Source of the DNA: Euglena gracilis
Taxonomy: Eukaryota > Euglenida > Euglenophyceae > Euglenales
Assembly (NCBI GenBank): GCA_039621445.1
Contig: CP154956.1
Span: 77,496,474 to 77,560,473 of the forward strand
Direction of reading: 5' to 3'
Length of the DNA stretch: 64,000 nucleotides
Positions 36,001 to 48,155 of this stretch are shown piece after piece (positions within the stretch are counted from its first letter, which is position 1; each line of letters starts with the position of its first letter). The notes under the pieces are model-generated. The model had not been told where the DNA came from, did not search any database, and saw only the letters and a list, made by a program, of their open reading frames with translations. Both the position numbers and the translations under genes were made by a program.

Positions 36001-39000
36001 ACAGCACAACAGGGGGGAATCCGACCCAGCAGCATGACATCTTTGGTAAATCCAATCTCGTTTCCCCCCTGATGGTGAAAACCAACACGAGCAGTTACTT
36101 TCTTCGGAAGTCCGGCTCCTACCCACCCCGCCCCTGGGGGGTGGGGAGGGGGAGGCCTACTTTGGGGGGGGGGGTCAAAAAACTTTCACGTTGCACCGAG
36201 AATAGAGGGAAACCCCCCTGGATGTACCAACTCACCAAACCCCGAGACACCAATCTTAAAAAAATATGAAGCCAAGGCACCTTTGCAGTCAATAGCTGGC
36301 TGTGCCAGACTCATTGACGTCCGATTTTGGGTTTTGGCTGGGTTCAAAAGATTCTATTTTGGGTTCCGGAAGGGGGCAAGGTGGCACAACCCACCCCGAC
36401 ACCTGACCCCAAGCTCAAGGGGGGAGGCAAATGCCTTCTCTCCTTCCTGCCAATGAAACACTACCGCACCACGGGGAGGAGTCCGCTACAAAAGCAGCCG
36501 GTTCAGACAGCTTCTGACAACTTGGTGCTGGACACGCGTGGGAGGCCCTGGCCGTTGATACGCGTGGACCTTCGCCATCGCGTCATGGTTCTCCATCTGC
36601 CGAAGGAGGTGGTCGAAGTAGTCGAAGGCGGTGGCCTCCTGCACGGCCGCCACGAAGGCGTCCCACCTGAGGGGTAGGGAGTGGTTGAGGCGTAAGGTAT
36701 CTGGACGCGAACCCCACCGGACAGTGTGACAGGGCTGGGGTCCGGCTCAAACCGCCCCAACAAGACCGACAGAAAAGAACGTGACCAAACACGGGACACA
36801 GAAATATCCGGCCGAAATATGAACCCGCCTCCAGGCTTCGATATAAGGGCAGGTGGGGGGAGGGTGGGTCGGACCCCCCCTCCGGTCCAGGAGGGGGGGG
36901 GGAGGATACCCCCCCCCAGTGGCGTGGTCTGGGTGACAGAAAAATTTTTGCCCCCCAAACGGCAAAAGGTGCCATTTCGGGCACTTTTTGGCAACAATTT
37001 GTCAAAATTGCCCAAAATTTTCGCCGCAGAGTGCCGGAAGGCACGAAGCACCGGAAGGAGAAATTTGATGGGGGTCCCAGAACCCCCCCTGTGCTGTGGC
37101 TGTTTGTTTCGCGTCGTTTATCCCTTCTTCTGGCCTGGCGCTGTTTTTCGCCTCTGGCCCTGCTGTCTGTGTACGCAGGGGGGGGGGAAATTGATATCGG
37201 AGGCCTTCGGAAAAATTGCGGAAAAATTGCGGAAAAATTGCGGAAATTGCGGAAAAATTGTGGAAAAATTGATATCGGGTATACACATTTCTGTCTGAGG
37301 GGACTTGGAAAATTTTCAATTGTGAGGTTCAGAACACCGCAACACCCACGTCGATGCAGGCGAGCACAAATCAACACGCTTGATGTTCTTTGCACAGGTG
37401 GGACGCACCCAATTCTGTAACTAGTGGTGCACCTGTGAGAAAAATTGGTAAACTGGGGGGGAAAAAACAACAAAACACAATAGCACACCTGTTGATCCAT
37501 TTGAAGAATGGCTTGAACTCATTGCATCTTCCATCTTCGGTGGTGGGAAAAAAATTCTGCGGAAAAAAAATGGGAAAAATTGCGGAAAAATTGCGGAAAT
37601 TGCGGAAAAATTGCGGAAAATTGCGGAAAATTGCGGAAATTGCGGAAAATTGCGGAAATTGCGGAAAAATTGCGGATATCAATTTTCCCCCCCCCCTGGT
37701 GTACGTGAAGGTGGCAACCGAGGGTTGGTCCAGACCCCCTTGGCAGATGGGGGGGGTCTGGACCCCCCATCGATCCAGTCCAGGAGGGAGGGGGGGGGAT
37801 GAGAGGGACACCTCTCCACCTAAACCCCGTACGCCCCCCTTATACCAAAGCCAGCCCGCCGCTGCTAGGTGGCCTGGGGCAAAATATATGTTTGACACGC
37901 CTGCACCAACATTCAGGTAGGACTGGATTAACCTCAAGTGCCTGCTGAAAGGTTAATTACGACCTGCTTGAAGCGCGAGCCGAAAAATCTTGCAACTTTT
38001 GAAAAAAAATTGCCAAAAAAATGCCAAAAATAACGCCAGAAGGAAAATTTTGACCGGAGGGGGCCTCAGGTACCCCCCTCCAGTCCAGAAACACCGGCCT
38101 CCTCCACCCCGTGCACCCTCATTGAACCCTGAGGCAGCCTTCATTGACTTCGTTAACTTCACAATGAAACTGTGGCACCTGGGATTTGGCAAAGAGACAG
38201 TTTGCATTTCGGCGGTGTTGAGATCTGGGCCGGAGGTGTCAAATCCAATCGTCCCGTCAGCACTTCCCGTCGGGGAGGTGGCGATCTCCACGGTGTGTGT
38301 ATTGCGGTCCACCGCCTGCAAATGTTGCGGTGCAAAACGTCACATACATGGAAGACACTTCCTGTCGTCCACTTGGGTGCCTCACACACATGGAGCAATG
38401 TATATCATTTGATTGCAACTCAAGAAAAGTCTCAGTGCAAAGGTTTTTTTTGCAAGCATGTGGGCAAATTGCTCATGTGCATGGTGTTCTTTGCCGCCGC
38501 TGCAAGCCCACGTTGGGTCAGCTCACACACTTCTGTGAAATTTGTAACTTTGACTCAAGAAAACTTTGGTTCGGCAGAAGCTGTTGCTTGAGTTGAAACA
38601 CTACTTGAATGATTTCGATGAAATAAACACAGCAAAGAAAAACCTGTGTGACGGCGAAAGACACCGCTTTCGGCTGGCGTTGAGATGTAGATGAACTGGC
38701 CTCAGGCGACGCAGGTGCCCCCTGCAAAAAAAATGAAAACAACCACGTTGGCATTGAAGGAGGATAAAAAAAAGGCTTAAAAGACACAGAAGTGATCCCC
38801 CCCCCAAAAAGTCAATTTTCCCTTCCGGCACTTCGCACTAATTTTCTTTTGCATTTTTGACAAATTTTCCAAAATGTGGCCAAATTGCATTTTTTGGCTG
38901 TATTGGGTGGTCAAAAATTTTCGGCCTGGCGCTTTGCAACGGGCCAGAAATCGGTCACCTGGACTGCACCACTGTTTAGGTGGCCCCTGCTAGACCACCC

Positions 39001-41488
39001 CTCCTGGGGGTCGGTCCTGAGCCCCCTTGGCAGGTGGGGTGGGGGGGGGGGGGGTTCGGACCCACCCCTCCGGTCCAAGAGGGGGGGGGCCCTCTTTATA
39101 TCGAACCCTGAGAGGGCGTGCTTGTCATTTTCGAAGGTTGGTCAGATGCGAAACTGAAAGAGACGCAGTTCTTTGCAGTTACAGTCAATCTGAATGCAAG
39201 TATTATTTTATTGAAAAAACATCTTATTAAAATTTTAACTTCGTTTGAGAATACACTCATTGGGCATCAAACATTCACTGAGAAAGCATCCTAACACAAA
39301 ACACCCTCTTTGGATTTTGAACAACAGCCAAATGGTAGGGGGGTAATGATCTGGATGGGAGGAAATGCCGATGGGAAAAAATTGGTTGGGAGAAATATTG
39401 GGCCAATCCTCATTGCGCTGGGAAAAACCCTGGCGGCCTGCCCAAAACAGGTGGGGGAAATTGCGGACAAAAAATTTGAGAGTCATCTTCTTGGAGGAAT
39501 TAAAAGAATTAACTCCAGGGAATAAACTGAAAAAAAATTTGCCCTTTGAAAGAAAAATGCACATCATCAGAATGATCGGAGATAAAAATACAAATACAGA
39601 ACCAAACGGCGCGAAATGCCAAGGAAAACTTTGAATGTCAACGGGAGGACATTGGACTTTCATTTAATTTGGCAAGAAAAATAATAGACGGATCCTTAAA
39701 AAGGTGAACCCTGGACAACATTTTGTCCAACACTTTCCAACAAAGTTTGTTGGGTTCGAAAATTTCTGCAAAAATGGGAAAATTACAAAAAAAGGATTAC
39801 TGTGCAAATTGAAAAAAAAAAAACGCAAAAATAATTCTGAAAATTACAAAAAAAAACACCATGCAACCCCTGAGACTTAGCGAAATGTACAACAAATTCG
39901 AGATAAACATTGTCAGGTTTTGCATATGATCTTTGAGAAGCGTCACAATTGTAACCACCATCTGACAAAGATAAAACAAAAAAATATCTGCAGCCAAGGA
40001 ATAACAAAAACCAGTGCTGGGAGGCAAGACAATGCGATGCAATACAACACCACCAAATGGAAAATGCTTCGAACAGACACCAAATAAAAGACATCCCTTT
40101 GGGACTGTTTGAAGAATCACCATACAAGACCACTGGAAAATTGCCAAGATCAAATAATAAATCACGAAATAAAAACCTGATTCGAGGTAATTTTTTCACC
40201 CAGCTCATTTGAAAAATGTTATTGCAAAAACATCCGTTAATGAGAAAATACATTCAAAAGCAGAACACAGAAATAAACGCAGACATTCTGGGAGACAACA
40301 AGCAGAAACCCCAATACAAACAACCCCCAACATAAAACTTTTTGTAAACCCCAAAGTAAAAAAAAAGTAGCGGAATTTGCTTTTGAGTCACACCGTGGGA
40401 GACGTCGAGCCTGGATCTGCACTCAGCAAAACCTCCTGCTGATATGCCTGCTTCTGTTCCTGCATAAAAAAACACAAAGACCCACAGACCCACAAAAGAC
40501 CCACAAAATCCACAAAAGACCCACAAAAGCAAAACCCAAAGACACAACGAAGCCAATGGAGCGACTTCACCGAAAGTCAAAAGGGGAAGAAACACCTCTT
40601 CGTCGTAAACAAATTGCTCGATTTCGCGGAAAAATTCTGCATGGCCTGATCGGCTGCGTTCCAGAGTGCAGAGAACATCACATCTGGCCCCTATTTTCTT
40701 CGGCTGGAGAAAATTGTGAAACAAATCAAACAAACAAACAAACAAACAAACAAACAAACAAACAAACAATAAACAAACAACATAATAAACAAAAAGCCAA
40801 AAACAGATCAGCAAAAACTGGTACAAGGAAGTATGCCTTGAACTTCAAAGCAAAAACTGACGATGGGGATGAAAACTGAACTGAAAACGTGAACTTCAAA
40901 ACAAAAACTGATAATGGGGATGAAAACTGAACCTGTTTGCTTTATCTTTGCTTTCATTCCCGATCCCCCCCCCCGGCAAATGACCATCATTGTCGCAACA
41001 AAGTTCAGTTAGGGGGGGCAAACCAGGTTCGGTGACATTGGGAATAAAGCCGAAAATAGCTGAGAGATTTTCGAGGAAATGCAACATTCAATGCAATGTG
41101 GTTGATATCTCGAGCAGGCTTCAGTGACATGGAATTTGAGGTATCTGAGAAAGGAGCCAGTTTTGGGTCTGCCCACTCATCCTGGTCCGCGAGCATGAAC
41201 TCTCCAGTGATCCAGGCAGGCTCCTGTTCAGAAGGGGACAACATCGGGCTTGAATGGGATCTCCGATCGTCGATCTCTCAAATGCTGGCCTCTTCTGCAA
41301 TCCTTTCCACCTTTCAGAAAGCACACAGGGGAGAACAGCGGTCCCCACAACTTCATATAGTGACCCCGCTACCGACATCCTGTGAGGCACTGTCGAGGTA
41401 GGGGATATGACAACGGCAAGGTCCTCTCCCACGATTCTTCTGTTCGGGTAACGTCTATGAACCGTCTTCATACATATGCAGTGACATA

Positions 41489-41544
<56 letters not shown>

Positions 41545-44500
41545 CACACACAACCACACACACACACACACACACACACACAACACACTCGTGTGCGTGT
41601 GCGATGTACATGTGTCCATGGGCGGCTGAAAGACGACCTTCACAAATCCTGGCACAGGGACGCACCTTGCTGCCAACGGGCGGGGTCGGCACAGGGCCGC
41701 TGGAGGACGCGTTCGCCGCCGTTGCGGAGGGGGCCGGGGTGGGCAGGGTGGCCGGGACGCCGGGGACAGGCAACGCCCCGAAGCCACGCCCCAGGGAGGC
41801 ACTGGGGCCTTGCGGTGGCTGGCGCTGGGCTGGGATAGCGCCTTCTCCGCTGGGCGTCGCCGTTCTGCCGGCTGACAAAGGGCAAGATCTATTCTGTGGC
41901 AATATTGCTTTTGTTTTTGTTTTCAAAACAAATTTTGTTTCAAACACAAAACAAACTTTGTTTTTTTTAAAAAAAATCGTAACTTTTCCCAAGCTGGAGG
42001 GATCTCCAGGGCTGTATGGAAAGGTAGGGGTTGACCCCCCCCCCCCAGGAGGAAGGAGCTGGGGTTGGAATCCCCACACACCATGTTCCCATGCACGAAA
42101 TTATTTGACCTAAAATCGTTGCGCCTGTTCAATAAACAAAGCCAACCCAAAGGAGTCAATATTTCCCAGAGGAAAAAGGTTCTCAATATGTGGTTGCCAA
42201 AACCACGTACCCTTCCCGGAAAGAAATCCAGAACCTCAAAAGAAGCCTGTTATCGAAAAGCACTGCCTAAACATTGCAGGTGTGAAAGGTTGGCAAACAA
42301 AGAAAACCATTTCGCCTTGGCATACCTTTCTTACTGCCAGCATCCTTCCCACTGCTTGACCAGATTCGGCCACTCCTGCAAAGTAAAAATCACGTCGCAA
42401 TCATGAACCCTATTATGACCCCCCTTCCACCAGGACGGACAAAAAGCAGAGGGCTGGGAATGCGGACATACCACAAATCAGTGCATTCTTAAGCCCTCCC
42501 CCCCCCTGGGTCCAGCCAGCCCGGAGGGAAAAAGTGCAGCTGCTTGCTGGACCCCCCCCCCCGCTCATGGGTTGGGCCCAGCTGTCACCCAAACCTGACA
42601 AAAAAAACACCAAATTCAGCTGGGAGGCATTTTTTTGTCACACGCACAATTTTGAAGCTACAACCCAAAAAAATCAGCAATCAAAAACCACATTTTTTTT
42701 TGGTCCCTGTTCAAAAACCTTCAGCTCAGCCCTGCTGGAATTTCTTCAGACCCCTGCAGGGCAGAATGGGAAGGCCTGGTGGGGGGGGGGTCGACCCCGC
42801 CCCCACCCAGAAGGTAGGAGGTGGGGGTGGTCGACCCCCCACCCACCACAGCAAACCCTGAAATTTTTGAGGGTTTTTTGTTAAAAAAAATGTGGTTTCC
42901 ATCAAAAAGATCATGCATTTTGGGTTCATTTTTTCAAAAAAATTCAAAAAATTGCCTGGCCAAAATCCCCATTTTCCCAAAAAAAGAAGGTGAAAAAAAT
43001 GTACCAAATTTTGGCACAATCAAAATTTACTGAATTTTTTCCTTGGAATTTTTTTGAATTTTCAATGGCATTTTTTGCTTCAAAAACCTCTCAAAGTTAA
43101 AATTTTGAGAAAATTCGGAAATTTTGGAAGGTGTGAAAAAATGGGCCACCCACCGTACAGGGGGGGGGGGTCGACCCTCCCCACCCACCACCCTGGCTGT
43201 TTGGCCGATTCCCGTTCTACCCAGGACCCCACAGAGGCAGCCCTGTTGGTTTGAAAAAGGTTCTGCGTGGTGGACCGCCGGGGGTGGGGAGGGCGGAGTC
43301 CCTTCCAGCTAGCCAAAACCACTGCCAAAAACGTATGAAATTTTGTTGGCTTAGCTCCTCCAGCTGCTTAAAATGCACATGATCATTGCTTCCCAGGCTC
43401 AACTGTGGTCACCTTCTTCTGGGGGGGGGGCTGAAAAAAAGCACTGAATAATTTGAGGCACTGGGTTGCATCCCCCCCGCAGCCCTGTTTTGACTTCCAA
43501 TAAACACTTTGTGAGCAAGTCAGTTGACTAGCCAGTACCAAGAGGTCTGTTTGAAAGAGGTTGCATACACTTCTGACAAAATTGGACGTTTTTGCCCAAT
43601 TTTTTACTCCCTTGTTCTTACATTGGAATTCTTATAATGGTTGTGCAATTACTCAGGTGGCTGCAGTTGAAGGGATGCAGCTGGTGAAAGCAAACCCCAA
43701 CCCCACATGTGCTCTCCGTGGAACGCCGAGGGAATAGACAACCCCAAATACAGGAGAACTGGTTACCCCCAGTCAGGAGGGCTGCGTCGGCTTAAGGTTC
43801 ATGCCTCGTGTCCTTTGCGCGCTAAAATCAACACACTTTGGGGTTTTAGGTTAAAATAACCCAAAATAACCCCTGCCAATTTTCAGCAAAAATCCAAAAG
43901 CCCCCCCAAAAGACCCCCTCGGGATTTTTGGGGAAAATCCAAAAGATAGACCCCTTCCTAAAAATGTGAAAATGCCCCCAAAAGGCAGTTTCGATTTTTG
44001 CCCATTTTGAAATTGACATTTTTTGAGACAATTTTTGCTCGTTGCCAAGAATTGCCCTTTTTTGGACCCTCCCATGGGAAGGCTTTTTTTCGGTCGAATT
44101 TGTAAGCAAAAAAAAATCCAACAGAAACCCTCCCCAAAATGACACCTGGTCTTATTTTTGGGTCCGTTGCCAGAAACCTCCAGGGGGGGGGGTTATTTAT
44201 TTGTGAGAGGGGGTCTTATTTTGGGGCTTTTTCTTGACGGACCCGGGCCCGAAATAAATTATTTATTAATATTATTTAGTCTTTGGAAGTCTTTATCAGT
44301 ATTATTTAGTCTGTATTAGAAGTCATTGTTTTTCAGGTTCCCAAAAAACACAAAAAATATAAATTTACATTTACAATTGAAATACAACTTTCAAAATTTT
44401 GCAGTTTAAAATCCGAAAATCTTTGAAATGGCACCATGTGTGTATCTGAAATGGGGGTTTTTGGCTTTTTTTTCAGGGAAAAATTTTACCCTCCCTGGCG

Positions 44501-45547
44501 CTTCGCGCCGTCAGGAGGGGGTCTTATTTTTCGGATGTTTACTCGATCGGATCAGAGAGGGTCTTATTTTGGGGGGTTTTATTTGGGGGGGATCCCATTT
44601 TGGGGGGTTTAGATCTCCCCACAAAAATAAGACCACCCCTTGGTGTTTTCAGTAGCGGGCCCAAAAGGGGACCCAGGGTCTGATTTTGGGGAGGGGCTTT
44701 GCAAAAAAATAAAAGTTGTATGTGACTTGCGTTTGGAGCCCCCCATGGGTGCACTTTTCTGTGGGAAAAAAGACAAAATTTTTATTTCCTCTGGAAAAAG
44801 TTTTCATGGTGCAAAAATTACTGGAGCATTTCCAATTTTTTTTTAAAAAAAAAGTTGGAAGAGCAAATTATGCAAAAAAGCAAAACGAGACTTATCAGAA
44901 AATTTTCATAAATACAAAAAAAAGGCAAAACTGTGCAGAAAATTTTGAGAAGGAAAAATTTCAAGATTTCTCATCATGCAAAAAATCAAAATTATGCAAC
45001 CCACATATTTCCAGTCCCGAGGCATAATGCCTGGTTGTTAAAAACATTCAACATTCACAGCAATATAAAAAACATAACACTGAAGGCATTTCGGTGCCGA
45101 AAGATCATTTCTCTCGCATGACCTCAAAACCCATCAAAACACACGGCCGTTAAACTACCAAAAAAAATCCCAAATAAGAATGACAGCAAAAACTGGGCAA
45201 TTATTTCAGGGCCTAAAGCCTTGGTTTTGTGTGTGCTGTTTCTGGTCGCCCAAGAATTGTCCATTTAAAGCGTTCAGCACACCAAAAGAGACCTTTGCAC
45301 TATCTCAGGCCAGAGATGGCCGCCCGCAATGAACATTTGAACACCAGGGATTGCACGGAAAAGGACTGCATGGGCTTGCTTCGATGGCAGTGCAGTCACC
45401 GTAGCCACCTTGCCACAGGGGATGGGGGCACACTCCACAGCGCGCTTCTGTCGGCTCAGTTTCATCGTTTCCTTCAATGCGTTGAGGCGTTGGCCCATCT
45501 CCTCAGCCTCCAAGGCCAACCGGTCGCTCTCTTTGCCACACACAGGT
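32964..45547 (-). CDS. Unrecognised multi-exon gene(s) (gene 3)
   Basis: A series of minus-strand, splice-bounded coding segments between gene 4 and gene 2. The best supported run is 38644-38721, 38179-38315 and 36570-36666, whose phases agree, with 34859-34936 fitting next. Upstream exons at 45409, 42335, 41666, 41086, 40596 and 40394 are individually plausible but frames of several are ambiguous. Protein text is helical and Ser/Pro/Ala-rich in turn, with no family signature I recognise. It may be one gene or two. A further uncertainty is whether 45409-45547 belongs to this gene or to the tail of gene 4. Introns hold an hAT element with another nested inside it. Confidence 0.4.
33568..34480. 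repeat. Repeats with ACTTATGCCATATATGGCATAAGT-type palindrome
   Basis: Three related blocks (about 33570-33680, 34100-34215, 34425-34485) each join a C/G-rich segment CACCC...CCAGGAGG to a TTATGCCAT segment. At about 34153-34174 the TTATGCCATA half and its complement form a near-perfect palindrome. Confidence 0.45.
34859..34936 (-). CDS. Gene 3 possible exon with GC donor
   Basis: Acceptor CATTTTCAG, donor CAACAG|GCATCT. Reads KCTCMQSIPWKWDLEMLRKG then TPEPQQ in phase 0. Accepting it needs a GC-AG intron. Confidence 0.35.
35238..35345. repeat. G-run/CTATTA tandem units
   Basis: Three units of G-run followed by CTATTAC, CTATTGT or CTATTAAT and a second G-run. Read on the minus strand this is the same C-run plus AT-core plan as at 9460, 44500, 57290 and 61745. 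Confidence 0.4.
36570..36666 (-). CDS. Gene 3 exon
   Basis: Acceptor CCCCTCAG, donor GCGAAG|GTCCAC. Reads WDAFVAAVQEATAFDYFDHL then LRQMENHDAMAK, an aromatic-rich helical segment encoded by GC-rich codons. The hAT element at 36832 lies 166 bp upstream in the adjoining intron. Confidence 0.65.
36832..37854. mobile_element. hAT-like element, 1023 bp, hosting a second element
   Basis: Starts CAGGCTTCGATATAAGG and ends CTTATACCAAAGCCAG. Flanks CCCGCCTC (36824-36831) and CCCGCCGC (37855-37862) match 7 of 8. Ends are related to those of the 30236 element. Without the nested insertion it is about 493 bp. Confidence 0.75.
37176..37698. mobile_element. hAT-like element nested in the 36832 element
   Basis: Starts CAGGGGGGGGGG and ends CCCCCCCCCTG. 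The 7-mer GTGTACG flanks it on both sides (37169-37175 and 37699-37705). Arms carry inverted arrays of GCGGAAAAATT with GATATCAATTTTCC next to each end. Insertion into the older element dates it as younger. Confidence 0.8.
38179..38315 (-). CDS. Gene 3 exon
   Basis: Acceptor CATTTGCAG, donor ATCCCAG|GTGCCAC. Reads AVDRNTHTVEIATSPTGSAD then GTIGFDTSGPDLNTAEMQ. Phase 0 in, phase 2 out, matching the exon at 36570. Confidence 0.6.
38644..38721 (-). CDS. Gene 3 exon (78 nt)
   Basis: Strong acceptor TTTTTTGCAG and donor ACACAG|GTTTTT. Reads GAPASPEASSSTSQRQPKAV then SFAVTQ. Phase 0 in and out. Confidence 0.6.
40394..40459 (-). CDS. Gene 3 exon (66 nt)
   Basis: Strong acceptor TTTATGCAG and donor CACG|GTGTGA. 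Reads EQKQAYQQEVLLSADPGS in the favoured frame. Confidence 0.5.
40596..40690 (-). CDS. Gene 3 exon
   Basis: Acceptor GAAAATAG, donor GAAGAG|GTGTTTC. Open in two frames: GPDVMFSALWNAADQAMQNF or RCDVLCTLERSRSGHAEFF. The frame cannot be fixed without transcripts. Confidence 0.4.
40724..40785 (+). repeat. (AAAC)n microsatellite
   Basis: About a dozen CAAA units with minor interruptions, in a gene 3 intron close to the acceptor of the exon at 40596. Confidence 0.9.
41086..41223 (-). CDS. Gene 3 exon
   Basis: Acceptor CTGAACAG. Reads EPAWITGEFMLADQDEWADP then KLAPFSDTSNSMSLKPARD. Complex, non-repetitive protein text. The donor near 41086 (AAT|GTTGCA) is uncertain. Confidence 0.45.
41486..41586 (+). 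repeat. (CACG)n/(CA)n microsatellite
   Basis: Ten or so CACG units followed by CA repeats. Confidence 0.9.
41666..41871 (-). CDS. Gene 3 Pro/Ala-rich exon
   Basis: Acceptor TTTGTCAG, donor AGCAAG|GTGCGT. The frame favoured here has GEGAIPAQRQPPQGPSAS and LPTPAPSATAANASSSGP, a typical disordered linker. All three frames are open because of GC bias. Confidence 0.45.
42335..42375 (-). CDS. Gene 3 short exon (41 nt)
   Basis: Strong acceptor TTTGCAG and consensus donor GGCA|GTAAGA. Reads EWPNLVKQWEGCW or, in another open frame, SGRIWSSSGKDAG. The downstream Pro/Ala exon is also open in more than one frame, so the choice is not settled. Confidence 0.5.
42765..43205. repeat. Dispersed repeat copy 2
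   Basis: Counterpart of 29485-30065: same GGAAGGCCTGGT start, same TTTTGGCACAATCAAA and TTTTCAATGGCATTTTTTGC core and same CACCCTGGCTGTTTGGCC end. The segment at about 42890-42985 is reversed relative to copy 1. Confidence 0.6.
43337..43406 (-). CDS. Gene 3 possible exon
   Basis: Acceptor GACCACAG, donor ATAC|GTTTTT. Reads LSLGSNDHVHFKQLEELSQQ. Helical text but a weak donor. Confidence 0.3.
43840..44650. repeat. Element with GGGTCTTATTTTGGGG units
   Basis: Left part has AAAATAACCC units, right part GGTCTTATTTTGGGG units, i.e. inverted subterminal arrays. Middle has the hairpin GGCGCTTCGCGCC at about 44499. A fragment of the same family is at 47100-47175. No target duplication identified. 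Confidence 0.5.
45409..45547 (-). CDS. Coiled-coil exon (gene 3, or tail of gene 4)
   Basis: Acceptor CGTCTCAG, donor GGCAAG|GTGGCT. Reads ESDRLALEAEEMGQRLNALK then ETMKLSRQKRAVECAP, a clear amphipathic helix. Confidence 0.5.
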
Positions 45548-48155
45548 CTGAGACGGGTGGGAGTGCGGCGAAAAAAAGGAGAGAAAACAGATGACTGGAA
45601 TTTGGCAACTGGATTGATGAAGAGGTGAAAAATGGGCGGGACAGAGGTTTTCCCCCATCCCCGGGGAGGGATATTATTTACAATTGGTAACCAGTGGAGG
45701 GGGCCCCGAAGACCCCAAAAATTCGATGGCACCTGGTGCCACCCCAGAAGAGGGCAATGCCAGACCAGGCCCCCTTTCCTTGTTCCATTTTATGTCCAAA
45801 CCCGAAATCAGGCTGAGGGGAAAACAGGGGCGGGGTGTGGGGTCAGGCGGGGGGAAAGCAAGGAGCAGTGAATTCTTCCACTGCTTTGCACAACAACAAA
45901 AAAACACATTTCTTGGGCCAAATTTGCTGATGCCTATGTGTTCTCACAGTTTGGAAGTGGGAGGGGGATTCGGGGACCTGAAAACAGCATATGTGGGGAG
46001 AGGAGGGAAGCCCCCCAAACACACAGCCACCAACCCTCTAACCCTCTGTGGATTTTCTCAATGACCTGCGGGAGGTGCTCTAGCCAGGATAAAAGTGCAA
46101 ACCGGACCCAGCTGGCCCTCAACCTCCACCGGGGCCCATCGCGTGGTTGGGCAACAAACGAAGATACGAACAAAAGCTCAAAAAAAATCACACCTTGCCC
46201 GCATCTTGTGGGCATCACAAAATGGCCGTCGCGTGATGAAACATGGAATGCATGTTCCTGCAATGGACGCAAACAACAAGCGTCAACCCCCAACAGCTGC
46301 ACTGCCTCCAACGCGGACTGGTGTAAAATGTTTGTCTGATGTCCACCTCTCGATTATGACGTTAAACCCTGTTCCCCGGCGCTGAGCTCTCTGATGACGA
46401 GGCAATCATCGCAAATACCAGCACGTCGACCCCCATCCCTCAGGGCGTTCTAACGTTGAAACAGGGGGAGAGACGCCGGTTCCGTGATGAACCCCATGTC
46501 CCTGGGCCAGGGCTGCCAGAAGGGCAGAACGGGAGCCATGAACATAGGGTTCATGGCAGGATGGGTGTCCCTCCCCCTCTTCTCAAAGGGTGCGCCCAGG
46601 TCCGCTGAATTCAGGACAGAACCGGCATCACCACCCTCTGAAGTCAAAAGGTCAAGTACCGACCTTTTCAGGCTCATTTCTCTGTCCACTCGTCCTGGAG
46701 ATGGACAACGGCCTTGAGGGCAGGTTTTTGAGGCACTATGGGGTGCGCGACCGATCGCCTTCATAAGCCCTTGATGCTTGGCTCAAATGATTTGTTTGGT
46801 TCAAAGCAAATCCCCGAGTTTTCTCCCATGCAAAATCATCCACATTTACATTGTTTGTGCTTTTCAAAGATCCACTGTCCTTTTCCTTGTGTGAAAAAGT
46901 GCCCTTGATTCTCGCCGAGCCAACGTTTTGGGACAATGGGAAAAGAAAATAACACCCCAAAGCACACATGACAATGAATGTGATAATAAAGACACGGGAA
47001 AATATGCTGATTTGTGCGAAAACTGTCCCAAAAATGGCAGATATACCCCAAAAATGGCTCATCTTTCAAAATTACGGTGCTTCGCGTCGGCTGGGGGGGT
47101 CATGGATTTTTGCTCAGCCCGGGGGGGTCCTATTTTGGGGGGTCTTATGGGGGGTCTTATTTTGGGGGGGGTTTAGTGGCAGGGCCACTGTTTAAAAAAT
47201 GATGTTTGTGGCCACATGGCATTGGGGGGGGGGGGTGGCTTGGGGGGGGGGACAGGGGCGGCGAGGGGGGTTCCATGATGACGGGGGATGAAAAATACAT
47301 GTTCCTTGAGACCTCTGCCACTCAGAATAGGGCTCAGCTGTGAGCCTGGCCGCACAACAGCCCCCCCTTGGGGTCCGTTCGGGCTTTTGCCTTTTGGGAC
47401 ATTTCGGTGCCGTGGGGGCGTTGTTCTGGGGTTGACGATTGGACGGAACCCACGTTGGCAGTGGGCTGCCTTGCTTCAGGAATGCCCCAACCGGATCCAA
47501 CTGCCCTGCAAGTCCGCTGAATTAATGCTGGGCCAGCTCATCCCAATGAGGTTGAAGCAAAAAATGGGAAGGAAAGTACGGTGGTTTGAGGATTCGAGGG
47601 TTTGGGTTGGAATTTTCCCTCAAAAATTTGACAGAGAAATACCAACCCAGGTGTGGGCAGTCCTCGCAGATTTTGCAGGGTCCCAGCCACGCCAGCCCAG
47701 CAGCCCAGGTTGCCCCTGCCCCCTCGTTCCGGGGGGGGGGGTGCCAGGGGGTGCTGGACGGAAAAGGCCAGAGGCGAACACCAGCGCCAGGCCAGAAGAA
47801 GGGATAAACGGCACCAAAAAAAAAGCCACAGTGCACACAGAGGGGGGGGTGCTAGAAGAATCCCGAAAGGTCTTTACTTCGCCTTCGTGGAAAAACACCA
47901 AACGATTGGATTGACGTGCCCTCACCGAGAGAAATAAAAAAGGTTATAAATCCAAAGAGAGTGGGAAACAAGAAAATGGGAACAGCGGAACCATCGGTTC
48001 ATAACCGAGGGTTTCCAGGGTTCGGGATCACCTAAATCCAGGCGCTGATGCAGGGGGTCAGTCAGGAAGGGAAACAGAGTGCGGGGGCAGCTTTCGCAGG
48101 CAAAGCCACGGGACAATGTCGAGCACTGGGCAGCGGGGGTATTCGCTTGACTCAC
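45548..48155. other. Between gene 3 and gene 4; weak exon candidates only
   Basis: The missing last exon of gene 4 should be here. Candidates on the minus strand are about 47450-47509 (acceptor CTTGCAG, donor AAC|GTGGGT, phase 2 in as needed), 46283-46312 and 46066-46113; none carries a convincing stop. Also contains GGTCTTATTTTGGGG units at 47100-47175 and an inverted copy, at about 47755-47815, of the sequence at 37110-37160. Confidence 0.4.
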
